From: Paracoccus aminovorans
Lineage (GTDB): Bacteria; Pseudomonadota; Alphaproteobacteria; Rhodobacterales; Rhodobacteraceae
Direction: 5' to 3'
Assembly: GCF_001546115.1 (NCBI RefSeq)
Contig: NZ_KQ955208.1
Span: 740,090-804,089, forward strand
DNA length: 64,000 nt
In this document: one piece after another, positions 45,254 through 55,475 of the stretch
How positions within the stretch are numbered: position 1 is the first letter of the stretch
How the letters are laid out: the number at the start of each line of letters is the position of its first letter
Notes under the pieces: generated by a model
Seen by the model: only the letters and a program-made list of their open reading frames with translations
The model's database searches: none
What the model was told of the DNA's origin: nothing
Program-made: the position numbers and the translations under genes

Positions 45254-45706
45254 TTACAAAGGACCGGGACGGCGTTCCTCGGACAGCATGACGTTCGCCT
45301 CGACCTGGCCGACGCCGGGCAGGGTCATGATGCGGCGGCGCAGGATGCGTTCGAAATCGGCGATGTCGCGGGCGGTGATGCGCAGGCGATAGTCGAACTG
45401 GCCCAGCACGTGCTGGACCACTTGCACCTCGGGGATGGCGGTCACGGCGCGCTCGAAATCCTCGAGGCTGGTGCGGCCCTTGGCGGCCAGGCGGATGCCC
45501 AGGAAGACGGTGACGCCGAAGCCGAGCGCGGCGGTATCGACCAGGATGCGGCGGCCGGCGATGATGCCGGCATCCCGCAGGCGCTTGATCCGGCGCCAGG
45601 CGGCGGGCTGGGTCAGGCCCAGATCGCGCCCGATCTCGGCCGCGCCCAGCGTGGCATCGGCGGCCAGCAGGCGCAGGATGGCCAAGTCGGTGGCATCGGG
45701 CGTCAC
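45254..45706 (-). CDS. Lrp/AsnC-family transcriptional regulator (second of pair)
   Basis: A 150-residue protein. The N-terminal helix-turn-helix is ILRLLAADATLGAAEIGRDL, then GLTQPAAWRRIKRLRDAGII. The RAM/effector domain shows VVQHVLGQFDYRLRITARDI and the IMTLPGVGQVEANVML strand. A GTG start at 45706 overlaps the stop of the upstream paralogue (GTGA), which indicates translational coupling. About one residue in four is shared with that neighbour by eye, so this is an ancient duplication or pairing. Amino acid ligand and targets are unknown. Confidence 0.9.
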   Translation of the reverse strand: MTPDATDLAILRLLAADATLGAAEIGRDLGLTQPAAWRRIKRLRDAGIIAGRRILVDTAALGFGVTVFLGIRLAAKGRTSLEDFERAVTAIPEVQVVQHVLGQFDYRLRITARDIADFERILRRRIMTLPGVGQVEANVMLSEERRPGPL

Positions 45707-46158
45707 AGCGGCAGCTCCTGGCGGTCCTTGATGTTGCTGACCAGCATCAGCGCGTCGCTGTCCGAGACATGCGGCAGGGTCAGGATGCTTTCGCGATAGA
45801 TCTGCTGCCAATGCGCCATGTCGCGGGCGATGACCGACAGCCGCAGGTCGACCGAGCCGAGGAAGGTCTGGATCTCGGTCACCTCGGGGACGCGGCGGGC
45901 GGCGGCCTGGAATTCGTCGAAGGCGCGGGGGTGGGTCTTGTCCAGGGTGAAGCGCAGGCTGACCTGGACCTCGTAGCCGAGCTTGCGCCAGTCGATGCGG
46001 CTTTCGGTGGCGCGGATCACGCCGGTCTGGCGCAGTTTTTCCAGCCGGCGCCACAGGCTCGCCAGGGTGACGCCGGCGCGGCTCGCCAGTTCGGCATTGC
46101 CGAGGTCGGGCTCGGCGAGAAGCTGGCGCAGAATGCGGCGGTCGGTGGCGTCGGGCAT
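45703..46158 (-). CDS. Lrp/AsnC-family transcriptional regulator (first of pair)
   Basis: A 151-residue protein with HTH (ILRQLLAEPDLGNAELASRA, VTLASLWRRLEKLRQTGVI) and a RAM domain (TEIQTFLGSVDLRLSVIARD, ILTLPHVSDSDALMLV). It is divergent from ilvC with a 127-bp gap, so branched-chain amino acid control of ilvC is a plausible role. It forms a two-gene unit with a second Lrp-type regulator, and the two may act as a hetero-oligomer. Confidence 0.9.
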   Translation of the reverse strand: MPDATDRRILRQLLAEPDLGNAELASRAGVTLASLWRRLEKLRQTGVIRATESRIDWRKLGYEVQVSLRFTLDKTHPRAFDEFQAAARRVPEVTEIQTFLGSVDLRLSVIARDMAHWQQIYRESILTLPHVSDSDALMLVSNIKDRQELPL

Positions 46159-46174
46159 GATTTTTTCACTCTGA

Positions 46175-47308
<1,134 letters not shown>

Positions 47309-47324
47309 GCGCCCTGCCCCAAGG

Positions 47325-47355
47325 AAAAGCCCCGCCGTCTGGCGGGGCTTTTTTA
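47325..47355 (+). terminator. Rho-independent terminator after ilvC (bidirectional)
   Basis: AAGCCCCGCC (47327-47336) pairs with GGCGGGGCTT (47341-47350) around GTCT and is followed by TTTTAT. An A-run precedes it, so it can also end the minus-strand gene at 47358-48419. Confidence 0.92.
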
Positions 47356-47357
47356 TT

Positions 47358-48419
47358 TCAGGATACGCCTTGCGCCGCTTGCAGCCGGGCGATGGCGCGC
47401 TGTTCGTCGCCGGCCGTGTAGCCCGCCTTCAGCAGCCGCACCAGCTGCGCGGTAAAGGCCGGGTCGGTGGTCTGCAGCGCCGCGATCTGCTGGTCGGTGA
47501 GCAGGGCCACATATTCCAGCGCCACGTCGTCGCTGTCGGTGAAATGCGCCTTTTCCAGCCGGTCGAAGATCGCGCGCAGCCGGCGCGTGTTGGTGCCGAG
47601 CCCGGCGCAGAACTTCGCCAGCCCCTTTTCGTCCATGTTCACCGTCATGCCCCAGCCGCCGGTGCGGAAGCGGTTGACGACGAATTCGCCGTCCTGCTCG
47701 ACATAATTGCTGAAGCCATGCGCGACCTTGAAGCCGACCTTCGAGCTCGACAGGTCCATGGTCAGGTCGAGGAAGCTGACCGGGTCGAAGGTATAGGCGT
47801 TGTTCACGCGGTTCAGCCCGACCGGCCAGCCGCGCGCGGGCGAGCCGAAACTGTTCACCTCGAGCCCCCGCACCGAGCCGGCGCCCTTGACCAGTGTCAC
47901 CGCCGACAGCGCGTTCGAGGTCACCAGGTTGCCCTGGCTGTGGCAATAGATCGGCGCGCCGAGCATGCCGCCGGGCTGGCCGATCAACAGCGCAAACAGC
48001 GATTGCGCCGCCGGGTTGCCCGAAAGCATCTCATGCGCAAAGGTTTCCTTGGTCAGCATCGGGCGCTTTTCGCGTTGCTTCTGCCAGACCTGCTCGAAGA
48101 AGGCGATCCAGTTGGTGTTGTGGTTCAGGTTCGAGGTCTGGACCTGCGTCAGCTTCGCCTTGTCGGTGATACATTGGAACAGGTCGGTCCAGAAACCGTC
48201 CTTCTTGTTGTAGACGCCGAAGACCGGGCAGCCCAGCATCAGGGACAGCGCCTCGGCGCTGGCGCGATGGTCGGCGCCGCTGTTCAGCATGCCGTTGACG
48301 AAGATCACCGGCCGGGTCGGGTTGAACCAGCTTTTATTTTGCACCTCGGGCGAGACATAGCGCGTCACCGCCCCGTCCGCGACGGGCGTGGCGCCCTGCG
48401 CGATGGTTGGAAATTGCAT
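47358..48419 (-). CDS. Uncharacterised alpha/beta-hydrolase-fold protein
   Basis: A 353-residue protein without signal peptide. The N-terminal RPVIFVNGMLNSGADHRASA is a typical strand-oxyanion loop. The nucleophile elbow is APIYCHSQGNLVTSNALSAV (Ser in HSQGN), and candidate acid and base are YTFDPVSFLDL (Asp) and FKVAHGFSNYVE (His). The order Ser-Asp-His fits a serine hydrolase such as a lipase or esterase. The C-terminal 75 residues are helical and repetitive (LLTDQQIAALQTTDPAFTAQ). I do not recognise a named family. It is monocistronic, between ilvC's terminator and dnaE. Confidence 0.7.
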   Translation of the reverse strand: MQFPTIAQGATPVADGAVTRYVSPEVQNKSWFNPTRPVIFVNGMLNSGADHRASAEALSLMLGCPVFGVYNKKDGFWTDLFQCITDKAKLTQVQTSNLNHNTNWIAFFEQVWQKQREKRPMLTKETFAHEMLSGNPAAQSLFALLIGQPGGMLGAPIYCHSQGNLVTSNALSAVTLVKGAGSVRGLEVNSFGSPARGWPVGLNRVNNAYTFDPVSFLDLTMDLSSSKVGFKVAHGFSNYVEQDGEFVVNRFRTGGWGMTVNMDEKGLAKFCAGLGTNTRRLRAIFDRLEKAHFTDSDDVALEYVALLTDQQIAALQTTDPAFTAQLVRLLKAGYTAGDEQRAIARLQAAQGVS

Positions 48420-48461
48420 TCTGAACCTCCTGAACGAATCGGCCCTGGGCCAGCTGAAAAA

Positions 48462-51400
48462 TCATTCCTCGAGCACCTCCAGCACCCCCGGCACCACCCG
48501 CAGCGCCTGGCGCGCGGGCGTGGTCAGGGGGGCATCGGCGGCGATCTCGATATCGACCAGATCGTCGCCGTCCTTGAGCCGCAGTGCGATCGGGCCGCGC
48601 GCCCGGGCCGGCGCGTTCACCTCGGCCAGGATGCGGGCCAGGGCGTCGGCGATGCCAGGAACAGCATCGACGCCGGCGATCTCGACCGCAAGCCGGTTCG
48701 CGCCGGCATCGGCGACGTATTGGTCCAAGGGCGTGACGCCGCGCGCCAGCAGCTTCACCTGCTCGCCCGAGGGTTCGACCTGCACCTGCAAGACGACGTT
48801 CTCGCCCGGCTCCAGGTGCTGGCGATGGGCGTCGAGCGTGTCGGAGAACACCGTCACCTCGTAAAGCCCGGTCGGATCGGAAAGACCGACGAAGGCGAAG
48901 CGGGTGCCGCGGGCGGATTTCTTTTCCTGGCGGAAGGCCACGGTGCCGGCCATCGAGGCGACCAGCGCGCCATCCGCCGCCGCCTGCGTCACCTCCGAGA
49001 GCGTCTGCACGTTCTTGCGGCGCAGCGCCGGCTGATAGTCGTCGAGCGGGTGGCCCGAGAGGTAGAAGCCGATGGCGGCGTGCTCCTCGCCCAGCTTCTC
49101 GGCCGGCATCCAGATCGGCGCCGGCACGGGCCGCGGCGGCGGCAGATCCTCGCCCCCGCCGAAGAGCGAGCTTTGCTGCGAGGCCGCGGCTTCCTGCACC
49201 GCCGCCGACCAGGCGACGAGCCCGTCGAGCGACTTCAGCACCCGGGCCCGGTTCGGCTCCAAGAGGTCGAAGGCGCCGGCGCGGGCCAGCATTTCCAGCG
49301 GGCGCTTGCCGACGCGCTTCATGTCGACGCGGCGGGCGAAATCGTGGAGGTCGCGGAAGGGTGTCGGCCCGCGTGCCTGGGTGATCAGCCGCATCGCCTC
49401 GACGCCGACGCCCTTCAACGCGCCGAGCGCGTAGTGGATGCGGCCCTGATGCACGCTGAATGTGGCATCGGAACGGTTGACGCAGGGCGGCACGGTCTCG
49501 ATCCCCATCCGGTCGGCCTCGCGTTTATAGATCGCCAGCTTGTCGGTCAGATGAATATCGCAGTTCATCACCGCGGCCATGAATTCGACCGGGTGGTTGG
49601 CCTTCAGCCAGGCGGTCTGGTAGCTGACCACGGCATAGGCGGCGGCGTGGGACTTGTTGAAGCCGTAGTTCGCGAATTTCTCAAGCAAGTCAAAGACCTC
49701 TCCGGCCTTCTTCTTGTCGATTCCCTGCGCCGCGCAGCCATCAACGAACTTCGGCCGCTCCTTGGCCATTTCCTCGGCGATCTTCTTGCCCATGGCGCGG
49801 CGGAGCAGGTCGGCGCCGCCCAGGGAATAGCCGGCCATGACCTGGGCGATCTGCATCACCTGTTCCTGGTAGACGATGATGCCCTGGGTCTCGGCCAGGA
49901 TGTGGTCGATGGTGGGGTGAATGGATTCAAGGGGTTTCAGCCCGTTCTTCACCTCGCAATAGGTCGGGATGTTCTCCATCGGGCCGGGGCGATAGAGGGC
50001 GACCAGCGCGACGATATCTTCGATGCAGGTCGGCTTCATGCGCCGCAGCGCGTCCATCATGCCCGAGCTTTCGACTTGGAACACCGCCACGGTGCGGGCG
50101 CTGGCGAACAGCTCGTAGCTGGGCTTGTCGTCCAGCGGGATCAGGTTGATCTGGTTCTCGGCCCCCGGCGCGGGCTGGTAAAGCTGGCGCCCGTCGGCGG
50201 CGACATGCAGCGGCCGGCCGCCGGTATTGATCAGGTCGACGGCATTCTGGATCACCGTCAGGGTTTTCAGGCCGAGGAAGTCGAACTTGACCAGCCCGGC
50301 CTGCTCGACCCATTTCATGTTGAACTGCGTCGCCGGCATGTCCGAGGCCGGGTCGCGGTAAAGCGGCACCAGCCGGTCCAGGGGCCGGTCGCCGATCACC
50401 ACCCCGGCGGCATGGGTAGAGGCGTTGCGCAAGAGCCCCTCGATCTTGGCGGCATAGTCCAGCAGGCGGGCGACGACCTCTTCCTTGGCGGCTTCGCGCA
50501 GGCGCGGTTCGTCGGCCAGGGCCTTGGTGACGCTGACCGGCTTCACGCCCTCGACCGGTATCATCTTCGACAGCCGGTCGACCTGGCCGAAGGGCATCTG
50601 CAGCACGCGGCCGACGTCGCGCACCGCCGCCTTGGACAGAAGCGCGCCGAAGGTGATGATCTGTCCGACCTTGTCGCGGCCGTATTTCTCTTGCACGTAT
50701 TGGATCACCTCCTCGCGGCGATCCATGCAGAAGTCGATGTCGAAGTCGGGCATCGAGACCCGCTCGGGGTTGAGAAACCGCTCGAAGAGCAGGCTGTAAC
50801 GGATTGGATCCAGGTCGGTAATCGTCAGCGCATAGGCGACGAGGCTGCCCGCGCCCGAGCCACGGCCCGGCCCGACCGGGATGCCGTGGTCCTTGGCCCA
50901 TTTGATGAAATCGGCCACGATCAGGAAATAGCCCGGAAAGCCCATCTGCTCAATGATGCCAAGCTCGAAGCGCAGGCGTTCCTCGTATTCCGCGACGGGC
51001 ACGGCATGGGGAATGACCGCGAGCCGGGCGCGCAACCCGTCCCAGGCCTGGCGGCGCAGCTCCTCGACCTCGTCATCCGCGAAGCGCGGCAGGATCGGCT
51101 TGTGCTTCTTGACCGCGAAGGCGCAGCGGCGGGCGATCTCGACGGTATTCTCCAACGCCTCGGGCAGGTCGGCGAACAGCGTCGCCATCTCGGCCTGGGA
51201 CTTGAAGTAATGCTGCGGCGTCAGCCGGCGGCGCGGCGCGGTCTGGTCGACATAGGCGCGTTCCGAGATGCAGATCAGCGCGTCATGCGCGGCATAGAGA
51301 TCGGGCTTGGGGAAATAGACGTCGTTCGTCGCCACCAGCGGCAGGTCGAGCGCATAGGCAAGCGCGATCAGCCCCGGCTCGGCGGCCTGCTCCTCGGGGA

Positions 51401-51932
51401 CCGGCCGGCCCTCGGCGTCGTGGTGGCGCTGGAGCTCGACGTAAACCCGGGTCGGGAAGGCGGCGGCGAGCCGTTGGGCCAGCGCGCGCGCCTCGGGCAC
51501 GCGGCCTTGCGCGACCAGCAGGCCCAAGGGGCCCAGCGCGCCGCCGGTCAGGCAGATCAGCCCCTCGGCATGGGCCTCCAGCTCGTCCAGGGTGACATGG
51601 GGCAGCGCGGCATCCTCGCGCAGGTAGAGGCAGCTCGACAGCTGCATGAGATTGAGCCAGCCTGCCTCATTCTGCGCCAGCAGCACCACCGGCGCCGTCA
51701 CCTCGGCCGCGAGCGTCACCTGGCAGCCGATGATGGGCTGCACGCCGTATTCCTGGGCCTTGACCGAGAATTCCAGCGCCGCGAACAGCGCGTTGGTATC
51801 GGTCAGCGCCACCGCGGGCATGCCGTTTTGTGCTGCAAGATCAGCAAGTTTCTTGACGGGCACCGCGCCTTCCAGCAGGGAATGCTCGGAATGGGTGCGC
51901 AGGTGGATGAATCGCGGCAGGTTTTCGGTCAT
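48462..51932 (-). CDS. dnaE: DNA polymerase III subunit alpha
   Basis: A 1156-residue replicative polymerase. It starts with a PHP domain (FIHLRTHSEHSLLEGAVPVK). The polymerase core contains PGRGSGAGSLVAYALTITDL and SMPDFDIDFCMDRREEVIQY, the last with the catalytic Asp pair. A third acidic site follows around the EDIVALVALYRPGP segment. Helix-hairpin-helix and an OB fold (VASMAGTVAFRQEKKS) lie at the C-terminus. The AT-rich start region and the ATG at 51932 are divergent to a nucleoside ABC transporter (90-bp gap). Confidence 0.97.
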   Translation of the reverse strand: MTENLPRFIHLRTHSEHSLLEGAVPVKKLADLAAQNGMPAVALTDTNALFAALEFSVKAQEYGVQPIIGCQVTLAAEVTAPVVLLAQNEAGWLNLMQLSSCLYLREDAALPHVTLDELEAHAEGLICLTGGALGPLGLLVAQGRVPEARALAQRLAAAFPTRVYVELQRHHDAEGRPVPEEQAAEPGLIALAYALDLPLVATNDVYFPKPDLYAAHDALICISERAYVDQTAPRRRLTPQHYFKSQAEMATLFADLPEALENTVEIARRCAFAVKKHKPILPRFADDEVEELRRQAWDGLRARLAVIPHAVPVAEYEERLRFELGIIEQMGFPGYFLIVADFIKWAKDHGIPVGPGRGSGAGSLVAYALTITDLDPIRYSLLFERFLNPERVSMPDFDIDFCMDRREEVIQYVQEKYGRDKVGQIITFGALLSKAAVRDVGRVLQMPFGQVDRLSKMIPVEGVKPVSVTKALADEPRLREAAKEEVVARLLDYAAKIEGLLRNASTHAAGVVIGDRPLDRLVPLYRDPASDMPATQFNMKWVEQAGLVKFDFLGLKTLTVIQNAVDLINTGGRPLHVAADGRQLYQPAPGAENQINLIPLDDKPSYELFASARTVAVFQVESSGMMDALRRMKPTCIEDIVALVALYRPGPMENIPTYCEVKNGLKPLESIHPTIDHILAETQGIIVYQEQVMQIAQVMAGYSLGGADLLRRAMGKKIAEEMAKERPKFVDGCAAQGIDKKKAGEVFDLLEKFANYGFNKSHAAAYAVVSYQTAWLKANHPVEFMAAVMNCDIHLTDKLAIYKREADRMGIETVPPCVNRSDATFSVHQGRIHYALGALKGVGVEAMRLITQARGPTPFRDLHDFARRVDMKRVGKRPLEMLARAGAFDLLEPNRARVLKSLDGLVAWSAAVQEAAASQQSSLFGGGEDLPPPRPVPAPIWMPAEKLGEEHAAIGFYLSGHPLDDYQPALRRKNVQTLSEVTQAAADGALVASMAGTVAFRQEKKSARGTRFAFVGLSDPTGLYEVTVFSDTLDAHRQHLEPGENVVLQVQVEPSGEQVKLLARGVTPLDQYVADAGANRLAVEIAGVDAVPGIADALARILAEVNAPARARGPIALRLKDGDDLVDIEIAADAPLTTPARQALRVVPGVLEVLEE

Positions 51933-52022
51933 GGCGGCAATCTAGGGCTGACCTGCCCGATTGTGCAATTGCCACTCGGCGGAAAGCCGCTAAGACTGGG
52001 CGAAAAACGACAGGGGCGCATC

Positions 52023-53522
52023 GTGACCGATGTTTTCCAGGCCGAGGGCTTGGGCAAGACCTATCCCGGCGTGCGCGCCAATGACGCTGTCAGCTTTGCC
52101 GTCGGCCCGGGCGAGATCCACGCCCTGCTGGGCGAGAACGGCGCCGGCAAGTCCACGCTGGTCAAGATGATCTATGGCCTGGTGCGGCCCGACGACGGCG
52201 CGATGACGCTTTTGGGCGCCCCCCACGCGCCGGCCGATCCGCGCGCGGCGCGGGCTGCCGGCGTCGCCATGGTGTTCCAGCATTTTTCGCTGTTCGACGC
52301 GCTGACCGTGGCCGAGAACGTGGCGCTGGGGATGGAGAACCCGCCGCCGCGCACCGACTTGGCCCGCCGCATCGCCGAGGTCAGCCAGGCCTATGGCCTG
52401 CCGCTGAACCCCGCCCGCCGCATCGCCAGCCTGTCGGCGGGCGAGCGGCAGCGGGTCGAGATCATCCGCTGCCTGCTGCAGGATCCGCGCCTGCTCATCA
52501 TGGACGAGCCGACCTCGGTCCTGACCCCGCAGGAGGCCGAGATCCTGTTCGCCACCCTGCGCCAGTTGGCCGCGCAGGGCACGGCGATCCTGTATATCAG
52601 CCACAAGCTGGACGAGATCCGCACGCATTGCGACCGCGCTACCATCCTGCGCCACGGCAAGGTGGTGGGCACCGTCGATCCGCGCGCCCATTCCGCGCGC
52701 GAACTGGCGGCGATGATGGTCGGGGCCGAGATGCGGGTCGTCGACCGTTCCGGCCGGGTGCCGGGGGCCGAGATCCTGGCGGTCTCGGGCCTGTCCGCCG
52801 CGGGGCTGCGCGGCGTCTCGCTGACGCTCCGCGCGGGCGAGATCCTGGGCATCGGCGGCGTCGCCGGCAACGGGCAGGAGGCGCTGCTGGCCGCGCTGTC
52901 GGGCGAAGAGCCGACCGCGCCGGGCACCGTGGTCATGGACGGCACCGACCTTTCCGCCATGGGCCCCGAGGCGCGGCGCCGGCTGGGCCTGCTGGCCGCG
53001 CCCGAGGACCGGCTGGGCCATGCCGCCGTGCCCGAATTCTCGCTGGCCGAGAACACGCTCTTGACCGCCGGCGCGCGGCAGGGCCTGGTGCGGCACGGGC
53101 TGGTCGACCACGGCGCGGCGCGGCGCTTTGCCGAAGCCGTGATCCGGGCCTTCGACGTCCGCACCCCCGGCCCCGGCACCGCCGCCGGGGCGCTGTCGGG
53201 CGGGAACCTGCAGAAATTCGTCATCGGCCGCGAGGTCCTGGGCAAGCCGCGCGTGCTGGTCGTCAACCAGCCGACCTGGGGCGTCGATGCCGGCGCGGCC
53301 GCGCAGGTCCGGCAGGCGCTTCTGGACCTGGCCGGCAACGAGGCCGGGGTAATCGTCATCTCGCAGGACCTGGACGAACTGCTGGAACTGTCCGACCGCT
53401 TCTGCGCCCTGAACGAGGGCCGGCTGTCGGCACCGCGCCCGACCGAGGGCCTGAGCCTCGAGGAGATCGGGCTGATGCTGGGCGGGGCGCATGGCATGGA
53501 GGTGGCGCATGTTCCGGCTTGA
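52023..53522 (+). CDS. BMP-type nucleoside ABC transporter, double ATPase subunit
   Basis: A 499-residue protein with two ATPase domains of the sugar/nucleoside (RbsA/NupO) type. The first has Walker A at 38-46 (GENGAGKST) with signature LSAGERQRVEIIRCLLQ and LLIMDEPTSVLTPQE. The second has a degenerate loop GGVAGNGQEALLAALSGEE and signature ALSGGNLQKFVIGREVL. GTG at 52023 is the start. The permease genes follow with overlaps. It probably imports purine or pyrimidine nucleosides. Confidence 0.92.
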   Translation: MTDVFQAEGLGKTYPGVRANDAVSFAVGPGEIHALLGENGAGKSTLVKMIYGLVRPDDGAMTLLGAPHAPADPRAARAAGVAMVFQHFSLFDALTVAENVALGMENPPPRTDLARRIAEVSQAYGLPLNPARRIASLSAGERQRVEIIRCLLQDPRLLIMDEPTSVLTPQEAEILFATLRQLAAQGTAILYISHKLDEIRTHCDRATILRHGKVVGTVDPRAHSARELAAMMVGAEMRVVDRSGRVPGAEILAVSGLSAAGLRGVSLTLRAGEILGIGGVAGNGQEALLAALSGEEPTAPGTVVMDGTDLSAMGPEARRRLGLLAAPEDRLGHAAVPEFSLAENTLLTAGARQGLVRHGLVDHGAARRFAEAVIRAFDVRTPGPGTAAGALSGGNLQKFVIGREVLGKPRVLVVNQPTWGVDAGAAAQVRQALLDLAGNEAGVIVISQDLDELLELSDRFCALNEGRLSAPRPTEGLSLEEIGLMLGGAHGMEVAHVPA

Positions 53523-54579
53523 GCCGCGCGCCAGCGCGTCCCTGGGCTGGCAGATCGCCACGCCCGTGCTGGCCGTGCTGGCCACCATGCTGGTCGGCGG
53601 CATCCTGTTCGCCGCCATGGGCTTCGACCCGCTGGCCGCGATCCGCACCATCTTCTGGGATCCGCTGTTCGGCCCCGCGAGCGGCTATTCGCGGCCGCAG
53701 CTGCTGGTCAAGGCCGGGCCGCTGATCCTGATCGCCTGCGGGCTGGCGCTGGGGTTCCGCGCCGGGATCTGGAACATCGGCGCCGAGGGGCAATACATCA
53801 TCGGCGCGATCTGCGGCGCGGCCGTGGCGCTGGCGGCCTATCCGCTGGACGCCTTCTGGATCTTTCCGGCGATGATCCTCGCCGGCGCGGCGGGCGGCTG
53901 GGCCTGGGGCATGATCCCGGCGCTGCTGAGGAACTGGTTCGGCGCCTCGGAAATCCTCGTCTCGCTGATGCTGGTCTATGTGGCGCAGAAGATCGCCGCC
54001 TGGATGGCCTTCGGCCCGATGAAGAACCCCGAGGGCTTCAACTTCCCCGGCTCGCGCAACCTGCAGCAATACGAGGCCGCCGCGAACCCCGAGCTGATCG
54101 CGGGCAGCGGCCTGCATTGGGGCGTGGTCGCGGCCGGGGTGGCGCTGGCGCTGACCTGGTTCGTCATGTCGCGCCATATCCTGGGCTTCCAGATCCGCAC
54201 CGCCGGCGCCGCGCCGCGCGCCGCGCGCTTCGCCGGCGTGCGCCCCGAGCGGCTGGTGGCGCTGTGCCTGGGCGTCTCGGGCGCACTGGCCGGCCTGGCG
54301 GGCCTGTTCGAGGTCGCGGGGCCGGCGGGCCAGATCACCGAGAGCTTCGGCTCGGGCTATGGTTTCACCGCGATCATCGTGGCCTTCCTGGGCCGGCTGC
54401 ACCCCCTGGGCATCCTGCTGGCCGGGCTGCTGATGGCGCTTACCTATATCGGCGGCGAACTGGCGCAGATGATGCTGAACCTGCCCGCCGCCACGGTGCA
54501 GGTGTTCCAGGGCATGCTGCTGTTCTTCCTGCTGGGTTTCGACATCCTGACCCGCTATCGCATCCGGAGGCGCGCATGA
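53509..54579 (+). CDS. BMP-type nucleoside ABC transporter permease 1
   Basis: A 356-residue permease with about eight TM helices. Typical segments are PLLVKAGPLILIACGLALGF (here LLVKAGPLILIACGLALGFR), IWNIGAEGQYIIGAICGAAV, and the coupling-helix region ARFAGVRPERLVALCLGVSG. A second conserved part is SGYGFTAIIVAFLGRLHPLG. The ATG at 53509 overlaps the end of the ATPase gene by 14 bp. Confidence 0.92.
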   Translation: MFRLEPRASASLGWQIATPVLAVLATMLVGGILFAAMGFDPLAAIRTIFWDPLFGPASGYSRPQLLVKAGPLILIACGLALGFRAGIWNIGAEGQYIIGAICGAAVALAAYPLDAFWIFPAMILAGAAGGWAWGMIPALLRNWFGASEILVSLMLVYVAQKIAAWMAFGPMKNPEGFNFPGSRNLQQYEAAANPELIAGSGLHWGVVAAGVALALTWFVMSRHILGFQIRTAGAAPRAARFAGVRPERLVALCLGVSGALAGLAGLFEVAGPAGQITESFGSGYGFTAIIVAFLGRLHPLGILLAGLLMALTYIGGELAQMMLNLPAATVQVFQGMLLFFLLGFDILTRYRIRRRA

Positions 54580-55454
54580 TGACCGTCCTGATCCTGCTGA
54601 TGGGCGCCGCGACGCCGATCCTGTTCGCGGCCCTGGGCGAGTTGGTCGTCGAGCGCGCCGGCGTGCTGAACCTGGGCGTCGAGGGCATGATGATCGGCGG
54701 CGCGCTGGCCGGTTTCGCCGCCGCCCATGCCACCGGCAGTCCGGCGGTCGGCTTTGCCGTGGCGGCGCTGGCCGGCGCGGCGCTGTCGATGCTGTTCGCG
54801 GTGATGACGCAATACCTGCTGTCGAACCAGGTCGCGACCGGCCTCGCGCTGGTGCTGTTCGGCCTGGGCCTGACCGCGATGTTCGGCAAGCCCTACGAAG
54901 GCGTAAAGGCGCCGGCGATGATGGCCGGGCCGCTGGGATTGAACGGCATGATCTGGCTGGGCCTCGCGCTGGTGCCGGCGGTGTGGTGGGGCCTCACCCG
55001 TACCCGCCCCGGTCTGATCCTGCGCGCGGTGGGCGAAAACCACGATGCCGCCCATGCGCTTGGCTATCCGGTGCGCCGCGTCCGCATCCTGGCCATCGCC
55101 TTCGGCGGCGCCATGGCGGGGATGGGCGGGGCCTATGTCTCGATCGCCACCGTGCTGCAATGGACCGAGGGCATGACGGCCGGCGCCGGCTGGATCGCGC
55201 TCGCCATCGTGGTCTTTGCGCAATGGAACCCCTGGGGCGTCCTGGCCGGGGCCTGGCTCTTCGGCGGCGTCACCGTGCTGCAGCTGCGCCTGCAGGCGGC
55301 CGGGGTCGCGGTGCCGGTGCAACTGCTCAGCATGGCGCCCTATCTCGCCACGATCCTCGTGCTGGTGCTGATCTCGGCCCGGCAGAAATTCGGCCGCTCG
55401 GGCGGGGGATCTGCCCCTGGCTCGCTCGGGCGGTCCTTCCACGCGCTGCGCTAG
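54576..55454 (+). CDS. BMP-type nucleoside ABC transporter permease 2
   Basis: A 292-residue permease. The beginning MMTVLILLMGAATPILFAAL is followed by VERAGVLNLGVEGMMIGGAL, the family signature. RAVGENHDAAHALGYPVRRV is the coupling-helix region. ATG 54576 overlaps the first permease's stop (ATGA) and has GGAGG 5 bases upstream. The two permeases should form a heterodimer. Confidence 0.93.
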   Translation: MMTVLILLMGAATPILFAALGELVVERAGVLNLGVEGMMIGGALAGFAAAHATGSPAVGFAVAALAGAALSMLFAVMTQYLLSNQVATGLALVLFGLGLTAMFGKPYEGVKAPAMMAGPLGLNGMIWLGLALVPAVWWGLTRTRPGLILRAVGENHDAAHALGYPVRRVRILAIAFGGAMAGMGGAYVSIATVLQWTEGMTAGAGWIALAIVVFAQWNPWGVLAGAWLFGGVTVLQLRLQAAGVAVPVQLLSMAPYLATILVLVLISARQKFGRSGGGSAPGSLGRSFHALR

Positions 55455-55475
55455 CGCCTTTTTCAGGAGACCCGG

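Noticed and set aside
47370..53522. An open plus-strand frame of about 2,050 codons spanning several genes
   Set aside because: Only its last part (from 52023) is a real gene, the ABC ATPase. The rest is antisense to dnaE and the hydrolase and has the composition of a high-GC shadow frame.
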